Shown here in pieces: positions 8,601-15,896 of a stretch of DNA of 64,000 nucleotides (position 1 is its first letter; every line of letters starts with the position of its first letter). Both the position numbers and the translations under genes were made by a program. This DNA is from Microbacterium sp. SORGH_AS_0969 (GTDB taxonomy: Bacteria; Actinomycetota; Actinomycetes; Actinomycetales; Microbacteriaceae): assembly GCF_030818255.1 (NCBI RefSeq), contig NZ_JAUTAG010000001.1, positions 2,666,001 through 2,730,000 of the forward strand. Direction: 5' to 3'. The notes below the pieces were generated by a model. It made no database searches, was not told the DNA's origin, and saw only the letters and a program-made list of their open reading frames with translations.

Positions 8601-9057
8601 TGACTCTCTCGTGGCGGTTCAGCCTCCGCTGTTCACCGACCCGACGAGCTATGAACTGCTCGCGTCCGACCTGTGGGCGACGGGTCTCTCCACCGACGAT
8701 CACCCCCTCACGCACTTCCGATCGGCGCTCGACGCGCGCGGGGTCCTCACCTCTCGCGAACTGCAGACGGCAGAGACCGACCGCCGGATCGAGGTGGCGG
8801 GGCTGGTCACCCACCGCCAGCGTCCGGCGACGGCATCCGGGATCACCTTCCTCAACCTCGAAGACGAACACGGCCTCATGAACATCATCTGCTCGGTCGG
8901 GGTCTGGAATCGCTACCGCCGGATCGCGCGCGAGTCGCCCGCCCTGATCGTCCGGGGCATGCTCGAACGCTCGGTCGAGGGCGTGACGAACGTGGTGGCC
9001 GACGGCTTCACCGACCTCCGCGTGGGCGTCTCGCACGCATCGAGGGATTTCCGGTGA
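5602..9057 (+). CDS. dnaE2: error-prone DNA polymerase III alpha subunit DnaE2
   Basis: An 1151-residue C-family polymerase. A PHP domain opens with ELHAHSSYSFLDG (residues 61-73) and VTDHDG. The polymerase core shows GRGSAANSAVCFLLD and the catalytic acidic motif PDIDVDFDSDRR. The C-terminus has HhH and OB folds (EVAGLVTHRQRP, TFLNLEDEHG). With ImuA' and ImuB it forms the SOS-induced translesion mutasome. The start chosen is ATG 5602, after a purine-rich GAGGGCGGGGG region; the open frame extends upstream through repeat sequence without family similarity. Oddity: a 42-bp in-frame tandem duplication at 8199-8282 doubles a 14-residue linker (GPTGLEACT). Confidence 0.93.
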   Translation: MGWNNPPVKWSELERLLSDARRPTGAPPNGDGGDSPAWSHKRGAYVAPEIERPADAVPYAELHAHSSYSFLDGASSPEELVEEAERLGLHALAVTDHDGFYGIVRFAEAAEARAVRTVFGAELSLELPGPQNGEADPAGSHLLVLARGEEGYHRLAAAITHAQLTGAEKGRPVYDLAELAERSGGPKDPHWAVLTGCRKGAVRHALASEGPAAAARELDTLVDLFGVEAVFVELMDHGNPLDSRHNDVLAALAAERGLPILATNNVHYAVPRKELLAAAVAAVRANRGLDELDGWLPAHAGAHLRSGAEMAARFARHPGAVARTVTLADELAFPLRRAKPALPKQAVPEGHTPMSWLRHLVWEAVPRKYPNLSDDDRDRIERELGVIEMKDFPGYFLIVYGIVAEARRRGILCQGRGSAANSAVCFLLDITAVDSIFYRLPFERFLSSLRDEEPDIDVDFDSDRREEIIQWVYETYGRERAAQVANVIQYRPKNAVRDMARALGHSPGQQDAWSKQVERWGATLETGADHDIPDQVIEFASELLKAPRHLGIHSGGMVLTDRPVGEVVPIEHARMENRTVIQWDKDDAAWMGLVKFDLLGLGMLAALQYCFDLIRDATGETWELSTLPKEEKAVYDMLCRADSIGVFQVESRAQMGLLPRLQPRKFYDLVVQIALIRPGPIQGGAVHPFVRRKLGQEPITYVHEKLRPVLERTMGVPVFQEQLMQMAVAIGNCTPEDADLLRRAMGSKRGLERIDSLREKLYAGMAENGLVGQVADDLYAKIQAFANFGFAESHSLSFGLLVYASSWIKLHYPGVFLAGLLRAQPMGFYSPATLTADARRHGVRVLRPDLLRSGVEAEMEPLDEARAHGPTGLEACTAAHAHGPTGLEACTDAHQPPTGEFDRSAPDETAAHRRDGAFAVRLGLAGVTGIGAKVAERIVAERERSGPFRDMRDLVRRTGLITSQLEALATAGAFESLGHSRREAIWLSGSAAQDRPEFLPDSLVAVQPPLFTDPTSYELLASDLWATGLSTDDHPLTHFRSALDARGVLTSRELQTAETDRRIEVAGLVTHRQRPATASGITFLNLEDEHGLMNIICSVGVWNRYRRIARESPALIVRGMLERSVEGVTNVVADGFTDLRVGVSHASRDFR
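8199..8282 (+). repeat. 42-bp in-frame tandem duplication inside dnaE2
   Basis: Bases 8199-8240 and 8241-8282 are nearly identical and encode two copies of AHGPTGLEACT plus linker. The unit keeps frame (14 codons) and lies in the variable linker before the C-terminal HhH/OB region of DnaE2. Confidence 0.9.
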
Positions 9058-9126
9058 TCGCGAGCCCGCTCACTAGACTCGGGGGACTCGCATGAACCGC
9101 CCGCATCACCATCCAGGGGGACGACC

Positions 9127-10248
9127 ATGACCGACACGCCCACTCCGCCCGAAGGCTGGTACCCCGACCCCGCCGGCAGCGGCGGGACGCGACGCTGGGA
9201 CGGTATCGCGTGGACGGACGAGGTGCGTCCGGCGGTCAGCGAGCACACGGATGGCGCGCAGGTCGATGCGCCGAGCTCCGCCGAGGTCGAGACGACAGCG
9301 GTCGCCACAGCGGGCGAGAGTCGGGATGAAACCGAGGCCGCGGCTCCCGCCGCGTCGACCGCGCACCCCGCGGCGCCCACCGAGTCTGTGCCCTCTCCGG
9401 CCCCGGCTCCCACTGGTCCGTCCCCGGCCGCGTCGGATGTTCCGGCCGAAGCGGCTGCTCCGCCGGCTTCCACGGTGCCCGCGGCGCCCATCACGCCCGC
9501 GGCTCCCTCGGCCACGACCACCCCCGCGGCGCCGACCACCCCCGCGGCTCCCGCGGCCCCCGCCGGCACCCCGGCCTACTCCACCGCGCCGGGCTACCCG
9601 GGTGCGGCCGCCGCCTCAGCTCCGGGATACCCCGCGTCTCCGGGCTACGGCGCCGCGCCGGGGTACCCCGCGGCGCCGGGATACCCGGCCGCCCCGGGCT
9701 ACGCCGGAGCGTCCACCCCTGCGACCCCAGCGAAGAGCGGTGTCCCCACCGACACGGTCTGGGTGTGGCTGATCGTCGCCCTGCCACTGGTGCAGTTGCT
9801 GTCGTTGTTCCTCATCGACTGGCGGTCGATCCTGGAACAGGCGATCTACTCGGCGGCGTTCTCCGAGAGCGGCGGGTACTCGTCTTCCATGCTGAGCGCG
9901 TCGGTCGGAACGACCCTCGCCACCCTGGGGGTGAGCGTCCTCTCCCTCGTGATCGCGGGTCTCAGCATCCTCTTCGCGTTCCTCGACTGGCGTCAGCTCC
10001 GCGCACGCGGAATCCAGAACCCGTTCCACTGGGCCTGGGCGTTCTTCGTCTTCCTCATCTCGTCCGGCGTGTACGTCATCGGCCGCGGGATCGTCCTGCG
10101 CCGGCAGACCGGCAAGGGACTCGGCCCGATCTGGGGTTTCATCGCCGTGACCGTCGTGTCGCTCATCGCGGCGACGATCTGGGCGGTGGTCGTCCTCCGC
10201 GAGGTGTTTGCCCTCATCGAGCAGGTCGCCTACTACTACAGCTACTGA
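9127..10248 (+). CDS. DUF2510 membrane protein with long Ala/Pro/Gly/Tyr-rich linker
   Basis: A 373-residue protein. Residues 8-35 (PEGWYPDPAGSGGTRRWDG) are a DUF2510 domain, a short Trp-rich module common in actinobacterial membrane proteins. A low-complexity linker of about 150 residues follows, Ala/Pro/Thr-rich and then Gly-Tyr-Pro repeats (PGYPAAPGYP). The C-terminal part has four hydrophobic segments (near VWVWLIVALPLVQLLSLFLI, LATLGVSVLSLVIAGLSILF, WAWAFFVFLISSGVYVI and IAVTVVSLIAATIWAVVVL). The function is unknown; it is probably a cytoplasmic-membrane protein. A TAGACT -10-like element at 9073-9078 and AGGGGG before ATG 9127 support expression as its own unit. Confidence 0.82.
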   Translation: MTDTPTPPEGWYPDPAGSGGTRRWDGIAWTDEVRPAVSEHTDGAQVDAPSSAEVETTAVATAGESRDETEAAAPAASTAHPAAPTESVPSPAPAPTGPSPAASDVPAEAAAPPASTVPAAPITPAAPSATTTPAAPTTPAAPAAPAGTPAYSTAPGYPGAAAASAPGYPASPGYGAAPGYPAAPGYPAAPGYAGASTPATPAKSGVPTDTVWVWLIVALPLVQLLSLFLIDWRSILEQAIYSAAFSESGGYSSSMLSASVGTTLATLGVSVLSLVIAGLSILFAFLDWRQLRARGIQNPFHWAWAFFVFLISSGVYVIGRGIVLRRQTGKGLGPIWGFIAVTVVSLIAATIWAVVVLREVFALIEQVAYYYSY

Positions 10249-10261
10249 TCGCACATCGCGG

Positions 10262-11464
10262 TCAGCCCCGTCGGCGGGTGACGATCGCGTCGAGCAGAGC
10301 GTGGGCGGTGTCGTCCTTCGAGCCGGATGCCGCCGCCACGACCTCGCCCTCGCGCTCGACGATCACGAGCGCGTTGTCGGTCGACTCAAACCCTCGCGTC
10401 CAGCCGACCGCGTTCGCCGCCAGCAGGTCGACGCCTTTGCGCGCCGCCTTGGTGCGGGCGCGTTCGAGCAGCTCGTCGTCGTCGCGGACCGTCTCGGCGG
10501 CGAACGCGACGATCGTCTGCCCGTCGCGGCGCGCGGCGACGAGACCGGCCACGATGTCGCGGTTCTCGACGAGCTCGAGAGTGAGTCCTCCGGGGGCGTC
10601 CTGCTTGCGGATCTTGTTCTCCGACACCGAGGCCACGGAGTAGTCGGCGACCGCCGCGGACATGACGACGACGTCGGCGTCGGGGGCCGTGGCATCCATC
10701 GCCCTGCCCAGTTCATCGGCGGTCGCCACGGCGATGACCTCGACCCGTGGATCGGGGACGACGTCGGCGTCGAGGTGCGCGGCGACGAGGGTCACGCGGG
10801 CGCCGCGGTCGGCGGCGGCTCTCGCGATCGCGACGCCCTGTCGACCGCTCGAACGGTTGCCGAGGAAGCGGACCGGGTCGATGGGTTCGCGCGTGCCTCC
10901 GGCGCTGACGACGATCGATACGCCCTCGAGATCGCGGGTGCGCTCGACGAGGGACAGTGCGAAAGCGGCGATGTCCTCGGGCTCCGACATACGGCCCGGA
11001 CCCGAGTCGCCTCCCGTGAGGGCTCCGTCCGCGGGGCCGACGACGTGGACACCGCGTTCCCGCAGCACCCGCATGTTGTGCGTGGTCGCCGGGTGCCGCC
11101 ACATCTCGGTGTGCATCGCCGGGGCGACCACCACCGGCGCGGTTGTCGCGAGAAGGGTCGTGCCGAGGAGATCGGATGCCAGGCCCGCCGTCATCGCGGC
11201 CAGGGTGTTCGCCGTGGCGGGGGCGACGATCACGAGCTCGGCCGATTGCCCGAGCCCGACGTGGCGGACCCGCGCGACATCGTCGTGGACCGAGGTGGTG
11301 ACGGGGTTGCGGCTGATCGCCTCCCACGTCGGGGTCCCGACGAAGCGCAGGGCGTCGTCGGTCGGGATGACGTGCACGTCGTGCCCCGCTTTCACGAGAA
11401 GGCGCACGAGGCCCACGGTCTTGTAGGCGGCGATTCCCCCGGTGACCCCGACGACGATGAACAT
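10262..11464 (-). CDS. coaBC: bifunctional phosphopantothenoylcysteine decarboxylase / phosphopantothenate-cysteine ligase
   Basis: A 400-residue protein of coenzyme A synthesis. The N-terminal flavoprotein (CoaC) half starts MFIVVGVTGGIAAYKTVGLV and shows the His of the decarboxylase (VHDDVARVRHVGLGQ) and the APAMHTEMW motif. The C-terminal CoaB half (from about residue 185, VSAGGTREPIDPVRFLGNRSSG) holds the CTP-dependent ligase. It converts 4'-phosphopantothenate and cysteine to 4'-phosphopantetheine in two steps. Length and order match the family. It faces away from the NRDE gene with about 165 bases between their starts. The open frame runs further upstream but family similarity begins at ATG 11464. 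Confidence 0.93.
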   Translation of the reverse strand: MFIVVGVTGGIAAYKTVGLVRLLVKAGHDVHVIPTDDALRFVGTPTWEAISRNPVTTSVHDDVARVRHVGLGQSAELVIVAPATANTLAAMTAGLASDLLGTTLLATTAPVVVAPAMHTEMWRHPATTHNMRVLRERGVHVVGPADGALTGGDSGPGRMSEPEDIAAFALSLVERTRDLEGVSIVVSAGGTREPIDPVRFLGNRSSGRQGVAIARAAADRGARVTLVAAHLDADVVPDPRVEVIAVATADELGRAMDATAPDADVVVMSAAVADYSVASVSENKIRKQDAPGGLTLELVENRDIVAGLVAARRDGQTIVAFAAETVRDDDELLERARTKAARKGVDLLAANAVGWTRGFESTDNALVIVEREGEVVAAASGSKDDTAHALLDAIVTRRRG

Positions 11465-11629
11465 CGCCCCAGTCTTCCAGGTGGGGGCTCTTCCCGGTGT
11501 TTGGGCTCTTCCGATGCCCTGTTCTTTCGATGCCCTGCTCTTTCGGATGCCGGTCGGGAAGGAGGGAGGGGGAGCGGTTCGGGGGCGCGACGCGACCACC
11601 GTTCGCGTGGCGCGGGTAGCGTGGAGCGG

Positions 11630-12364
11630 GTGTGCACCGTCGTGATCGATGTTCCCGTTGTGGTGGACGAGCCGGTGCGGCTCCTCGCCGTCCGGGACGA
11701 GGATCGTGAGCGCCCCTGGCGCGGCATCGGGCCCTGGTGGCCGGATCGACCGCGTGTTCTCGGCGTGCGCGACGACCGCGCCGGCGGTGCCTGGCTCGCG
11801 GTCGACCCCGACCGCCGTCGGCTGGCGGTGCTGCTCAACCGCGAAGACCTCTCGGGCCGCGGCGACGACGAGGTGGTCAGCCGCGGCGCGATCGCCCTCG
11901 ACGCGCTGGGGGACGGCGTCCCCGAGAATCCGCCGACCCGGGGGTTCAATCTCGTCGAAGTGGATGCCACGGGTGCATACCTCGTCGAGTGGGACGGTCT
12001 GCGGACGCAGCGCACGCGGCTGGAACCCGGGACCCACATGATCGCGCACCACGCGGCGGATGACCCGGGAACGCCACGGATCGCGAGATGGCTCGAGGAG
12101 TTCCGTCGCGCCGGCGTCGGGAACGGATCGAATTGGTTCGAGCCGTGGCTCGCGGTCGTCGAGAACTCGACACACGATCCCGGATCGTCGGTCCTCCGGC
12201 GAGATGCGCATGACGGTCTCGTGCTCGAGTCGCTCCTCGTGTGCGCGGCCCGCATCGGAACCGATGGCGTCGAGGTCCGCGAAGCGGCCCTCCCCGAACC
12301 GGGGCGATGGGACGCGGGTCTGCCGACGCGGCTGTTCTCGGGCGACCCCCTGTCGCGACGGTAG
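11630..12364 (+). CDS. NRDE (TANGO2-like) family protein
   Basis: A 244-residue protein starting with GTG and the sequence MCTVVIDVP. The nearly invariant N-terminal Cys is typical of the NRDE family (Ntn-hydrolase-like fold, related to eukaryotic TANGO2). Further family motifs are LLAVRDEDRERPW (close to the NRDE/NRDER signature) and RGAIALDALGDG. The biochemical function is unsettled; haem or acyl-CoA related roles are proposed for TANGO2. It ends 14 bases before tRNA-Arg. Confidence 0.82.
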   Translation: MCTVVIDVPVVVDEPVRLLAVRDEDRERPWRGIGPWWPDRPRVLGVRDDRAGGAWLAVDPDRRRLAVLLNREDLSGRGDDEVVSRGAIALDALGDGVPENPPTRGFNLVEVDATGAYLVEWDGLRTQRTRLEPGTHMIAHHAADDPGTPRIARWLEEFRRAGVGNGSNWFEPWLAVVENSTHDPGSSVLRRDAHDGLVLESLLVCAARIGTDGVEVREAALPEPGRWDAGLPTRLFSGDPLSRR

Positions 12365-12378
12365 GCTGGTGGCATCCC

Positions 12379-12454
12379 GCCTCCGTAGCTCAGGGGATAG
12401 AGCGCCGCACTCCTAACGCGGGCGTCGCAGGTTCGAATCCTGTCGGGGGCACCA
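12379..12454 (+). tRNA. tRNA-Arg (anticodon CCT)
   Basis: A full cloverleaf with encoded CCA (12452-12454). The acceptor GCCTCCG pairs with CGGGGGC, the D arm is GCTC/GAGC, and the T loop is TTCGAAT. The anticodon loop is CTCCTAA, giving anticodon CCT for AGG. The base pair closing the anticodon loop is an A-C mismatch. No integrase or att-like duplication lies nearby. Confidence 0.95.
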
Positions 12455-12623
12455 CATCGATGACGATGGACGCCGTCGCCCCCGGCTCATGATCTGAGGT
12501 GCCGGTCGGTGCTGACCGTGTGACACGCGTCATCGACGCGTGGCTACCGTGCGTTTGAGCGTGGTCGAGTGGACGGCCGCGCGGAGAGCCGGACATCGCA
12601 CCACGCTCTGCCACACTGACATC

Positions 12624-13487
12624 GTGAGCAGCACAGTGCGGCCTCGGCGCCGGACCCTTCTCGGAGTCGGGGGCATCGTTGTGGCGATCCTCGCCCTGTA
12701 CGTCACGGTCGTCGCGCTGTACGCGAGCGGAAGCGACATCGTTTCGCGGGGTGGCGACGAGCCTCCGGCCGACGCGGTCGCGCTGGTGCTCACGCCGGAG
12801 AAGATGGATGCCGCGACGAGTCGACTCACGGTGTCGCTGTTGCCGAATCAGGCGGGCGAGGGGGAGTACACGAACGGCATCGTGGTGAACAAGCCGTTCT
12901 ACGTGCTGGTGTCGGCCGTCGCGGGTTCGAAGGCGGTGCAGTACGAGCCGAGCCGCCTCGTCGAGCCGGCGGAAGTGTCGTTCGTGATGGACGGCTCCAT
13001 CGCGGAGTGGCCGTTCGATCGATACCGGGTGACGTCGTACATGGTCGCGGGTGTGGACGATGAGAATGCCGAGACCGTTCCCCTCCCGACGGCGATCGAT
13101 GTGAGCGGGCGTGGTGTGACGGGGTGGGACATCACGATGACCGCGCACGACGGCGGGAACGGTCTGATCGCCGTCGACATCGTGGCGTCGCGGTCGGGCG
13201 CGACGGTGGCGTTCGGCATCGTGCTGTTGACGCTCATGATCATCATCCCCACTCTCGTCCTTGTGGTCGCGATCGCCGTGCTGCGGGGGCGACGCAAGGT
13301 CGAGGTCACGGCGCTGGGCTGGATGGGTGCGATGCTCTTCGCGACGATTCCGCTGCGCAACTTCCTCCCCGGATCGCCGCCGATCGGCTCGTGGATCGAC
13401 TACCTCATCGTGCTGTGGGTCCTGGCGGCGCTGGTCGCGGGGCTCGTCGTCTTCGTGATCGCCTGGTGGCGGCGCGGTCCGGCCTGA
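12624..13487 (+). CDS. DUF4436-family membrane protein
   Basis: A 287-residue protein. An N-terminal membrane anchor (about residues 12-35, LLGVGGIVVAILALYVTVVAL) is followed by an extracytoplasmic domain of about 150 residues and three C-terminal membrane segments (FGIVLLTLMIIIPTLVLVVAI; ALGWMGAMLFATIPL; YLIVLWVLAALVAGLVVFVI). The length and layout, including IPLRNFLPGSPPIGSWIDYLI, match DUF4436 proteins of actinobacteria. The function is unknown. The start chosen is GTG 12624; upstream in-frame codons 12540-12623 look non-coding. Confidence 0.8.
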   Translation: MSSTVRPRRRTLLGVGGIVVAILALYVTVVALYASGSDIVSRGGDEPPADAVALVLTPEKMDAATSRLTVSLLPNQAGEGEYTNGIVVNKPFYVLVSAVAGSKAVQYEPSRLVEPAEVSFVMDGSIAEWPFDRYRVTSYMVAGVDDENAETVPLPTAIDVSGRGVTGWDITMTAHDGGNGLIAVDIVASRSGATVAFGIVLLTLMIIIPTLVLVVAIAVLRGRRKVEVTALGWMGAMLFATIPLRNFLPGSPPIGSWIDYLIVLWVLAALVAGLVVFVIAWWRRGPA

Positions 13488-13548
13488 GCCCCGTCGCGGT
13501 TCCTCCCCGTGCCTGCGTGGCGCGGACGCGCGTCGGGCCATGCGCCCC

Positions 13549-13578
13549 GAGGTGACTCGATGTGTGCGAGGTCACCTC
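13549..13578. terminator. possible hairpin terminator after the DUF4436 gene
   Basis: An 8-bp stem GAGGTGAC/GTCACCTC (13549-13556 with 13571-13578, 14-base loop) lies 60 bases after the stop. There is no T-run. The rest of the 278-base gap holds only the paa operator and start region. Confidence 0.3.
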
Positions 13579-13686
13579 CGCTGACGCGATCGGACGGTGT
13601 GGCCTCGACCCGATCATGTGATCTCGGGGGCGCGCCGGCAGAGCGGCGATGCCGCGGCGTTGCCCTCGGCGGCATCCTCTGACATG

Positions 13687-13710
13687 ATTACTGAACGATC
13701 GGTCGGAAAA
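13687..13710 (+). promoter_or_regulatory. PaaR/TetR-type operator upstream of paaJFHZIK
   Basis: The sequence ATTACTGAACGATCGGTCGG is nearly the same as the operator before paaA at 21605-21628 and keeps its palindromic core ACGATCGGT. Two copies in front of the two phenylacetate operons indicate one TetR-family repressor (PaaR-like, probably released by phenylacetyl-CoA). No such repressor gene is adjacent in this window. Confidence 0.75.
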
Positions 13711-13765
13711 CCTCGCGGACGAGGTGGAGACGACCCCGCCAGAGTCGGCGGGGGAGAGGATGGCG

Positions 13766-14956
13766 ATGTCGCAGGCGTTTCTCATCGGCGGTGCGCGCAC
13801 CCCGGTCGGCCGATACGGCGGGGCTCTGGCATCCGTTCGTCCCGACGATCTCGCGGCCCTCGTGGTCGGCGAAGCCGTGGCCCGCGCGGGCGTTCCGGTC
13901 ACCGCGATCGACGAGGTGATCCTCGGAGCGGCGAACCAGGCCGGCGAAGACAACCGGAACGTCGCGCGCATGGCCGTGCTGCTCGCCGGGCTCCCGGATG
14001 CCGTTCCCGCCCTCACCGTGAACCGCTTGTGCGCCTCGGGGATGAGCGCGATCGCGCTTGCGGCCCAGGCGGTGCGCGCGGGCGACGCCGACATCGTCGT
14101 CGCGGGAGGCGTCGAGTCGATGACCCGCGCGCCCTGGGTGCAGGCGAAGCCGTCGAAAGCGTGGGCGAAGCCGGGCGAGGCGTTCGACACCTCGATCGGT
14201 TGGCGGTTCACCAACCCTCGCCTCGCCGTCCGCGACAAGGCCACGTTCACCATGCCCGAGACCGCCGAAGAAGTGGCCCGGGTCGACGGGATTTCCCGTG
14301 CCGACGCCGACGCGTTCGCTCTCCGCAGCCACGAGAGGGCGATCCGGGCTCAGGATGCCGGACGCTTCCGCGACGAGATCGTCGCCGTCGAGACCCCTCG
14401 CGGATCGGTGGACACCGATGAGGGGCCGCGTCGGGACACCTCGCTGGAGGTGCTCGCGGGACTCCGGCCCGTCGTGAAGGGCGGGGAGGTGGTCACCGCG
14501 GGCAACGCGAGCTCCCTCAACGACGGCGCCTCGGCGATCGTGGTGGCGAGCGCCGAGGCGGTCGAGCGGTACGGCTTGCGGCCGCGCGCACGGATCGTCT
14601 CGCACGCCTCGGCCGGAGTGGCTCCCGAGGTCATGGGACTCGGTCCGGTGCCCGCGACCGAGAGAGCGCTCGCGAAGGCCGGGCTCTCGGCATCCGATCT
14701 GGGGGCGGTCGAGCTCAACGAGGCGTTCGCCTCGCAGTCGCTCGCCTGCATGCGCCGGCTCAGCCTCGACCCCGAGATCGTCAACGCCGACGGAGGGGCG
14801 ATCGCGCTCGGGCATCCGCTCGGATCGAGCGGGTCGCGGTTGGTCGTCACTCTGCTCGGCCGGCTCGAGCGGGAGGACGCGCGGTATGGCCTCGCGACGA
14901 TGTGCGTCGGTGTGGGTCAGGGCACCGCGATGATCGTGGAGCGGGTCGATGGCTGA
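13766..14956 (+). CDS. paaJ: acetyl-CoA acyltransferase (thiolase) of phenylacetate degradation
   Basis: A 396-residue thiolase with active-site C89 (NRLCASGMSA), the GHPLG histidine near 350 and the second Cys near 380 in CVGVGQG. It is the first gene of the paaJFHZIK operon. By context it cleaves 3-oxoadipyl-CoA to succinyl-CoA and acetyl-CoA, and also 3-oxo-5,6-dehydrosuberyl-CoA. The start chosen is ATG 13766, six bases after GGGGAGAGG; ATG 13760 directly abuts that site. The stop overlaps the start of the next gene by 8 bases. Confidence 0.9.
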   Translation: MSQAFLIGGARTPVGRYGGALASVRPDDLAALVVGEAVARAGVPVTAIDEVILGAANQAGEDNRNVARMAVLLAGLPDAVPALTVNRLCASGMSAIALAAQAVRAGDADIVVAGGVESMTRAPWVQAKPSKAWAKPGEAFDTSIGWRFTNPRLAVRDKATFTMPETAEEVARVDGISRADADAFALRSHERAIRAQDAGRFRDEIVAVETPRGSVDTDEGPRRDTSLEVLAGLRPVVKGGEVVTAGNASSLNDGASAIVVASAEAVERYGLRPRARIVSHASAGVAPEVMGLGPVPATERALAKAGLSASDLGAVELNEAFASQSLACMRRLSLDPEIVNADGGAIALGHPLGSSGSRLVVTLLGRLEREDARYGLATMCVGVGQGTAMIVERVDG

Positions 14957-15896
14957 GTCGACGACCGGTTCTCGCGCGGGGGCGGTGGCTTCGACAGGCT
15001 CAGCCACCGGCGCGACAGTCACCGGCACGTCCGAGGCCCCTGAGCGGGCCGAGGTCCCTGAGCGGGCCGAGGTCCCTGAGCGGGCCGAGGTCCCTGAGCG
15101 GGCCGAGGTCCCTGAGCGGGCCGAGGTCCCTGAGCTTGTCGAAGGGACCGGTACCCCCGACGCACCCCGCCTGCGCATCGACGCGCACGACGACCGCGTG
15201 GTCGCCACCCTCGACCGCCCCGACCGCCGCAACGCGATCGACCAGGCCATGGTCGACGAGCTGCACGCGCTGTGCGCTGAGCTCGAAGAGCACCCGCGCT
15301 CGCTGATCCTCACCGGCGCGGGCGGCATCTTCGCCGCCGGTGCCGACATCGCGCAACTGCGCGAGCGCACCGGCGATGACGCCCGTCGGGGCATCAACGC
15401 GACCGTCTTCGATCGCATCCGCCATCTGCCCATGCCGGTCATCGCCGCCGTCGACGGGTACGCGCTCGGCGGGGGAGCCGAGCTGGCGTATGCGGCCGAC
15501 ATCCGACTCGGCACCCCGCGTGTGCGTTTCGGCAATCCTGAACCCGGCCTCGGCATCATCGCCGCGGCGGGCGCTGCGTGGCGCCTGCCCGAGATCGTCG
15601 GCCACGCGCGCGCGAGCGAGCTGCTGCTGACCACCCGCGTGATCGACGCCGACGAAGCTCTCGCCTGGGGTCTCGTGTCGAGCATCCACGAGCCGGACGC
15701 CCTGCTCGACGCCGCCCACGCGATCGTCGACCGGATCGCCGCGAACTCCGTGCGGGCGACGATCCTCACCAAGCGTGCGCTGCTCGCCCCGCGCGCGGAG
15801 CATCCCGCGATCGACGGCGAGCTGCAGGCTGAGCTGTTCGACAGCGCCGACAAGCGCGCGCGTATGACCGCGTTCCTCGAGAGGAAGAAGAAGTGA
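14949..15896 (+). CDS. paaF: enoyl-CoA hydratase (2,3-dehydroadipyl-CoA hydratase type) with repeat-derived N-terminal extension
   Basis: A 315-residue crotonase-fold enzyme. Residues from about 75 on are a normal enoyl-CoA hydratase (VVATLDRPDRRNAIDQAM; oxyanion-hole loops GAGGIFAAGADIAQL and DGYALGGGAELAYA; NPEPGLGIIAAAG). In the paa pathway this activity hydrates 2,3-dehydroadipyl-CoA. The first ~70 residues are foreign: a palindromic repeat (14984-15008), five 18-bp units giving repeated EVPERA, and an inverted partner repeat (15125-15149). Typical family members lack this part. ATG 14949 overlaps paaJ; the real family start would be near 15170 but no better start codon or ribosome site was seen there. 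Confidence 0.88.
   Translation: MAESTTGSRAGAVASTGSATGATVTGTSEAPERAEVPERAEVPERAEVPERAEVPERAEVPELVEGTGTPDAPRLRIDAHDDRVVATLDRPDRRNAIDQAMVDELHALCAELEEHPRSLILTGAGGIFAAGADIAQLRERTGDDARRGINATVFDRIRHLPMPVIAAVDGYALGGGAELAYAADIRLGTPRVRFGNPEPGLGIIAAAGAAWRLPEIVGHARASELLLTTRVIDADEALAWGLVSSIHEPDALLDAAHAIVDRIAANSVRATILTKRALLAPRAEHPAIDGELQAELFDSADKRARMTAFLERKKK
14984..15149 (+). repeat. inverted pair of palindromic TTCGACAGGCTCAG repeats with 18-bp tandem array, inside paaF
   Basis: The left element (14984-15008) has arms GGTGGCT/AGCCACC around TCGACAGGCTC. The right element (15125-15149) has arms GGTCCCT/AGGGACC around GAGCTTGTCGA, so it is inverted. Between them are five near-identical 18-bp units (15033-15122, GAGGTCCCTGAGCGGGCC), apparently copied from the right element. 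All lengths keep the paaF frame. Confidence 0.92.

Noticed and set aside
5860..9036. 1058-codon open frame on the minus strand over dnaE2
   Set aside because: Antisense shadow of dnaE2; composition is Arg/Val/Asp-rich without any recognisable motif.
11630..12364. Whole 718-codon plus-strand frame from 10208 taken as one gene
   Set aside because: Only the part from GTG 11630 has NRDE similarity; the upstream part is antisense to coaBC.
12379..12454. tRNA-Arg as an integration site for a genomic island
   Set aside because: No integrase, no duplicated tRNA 3' end in the window, and flanking genes are ordinary.
12390..13541. Minus-strand frame crossing the tRNA and DUF4436 gene (ends PPTGFEPATPALGVRRSIP)
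   Set aside because: The PTGFEPATP-type peptide is the well-known artefact of translating tRNA-flanking sequence; the remainder is antisense shadow.
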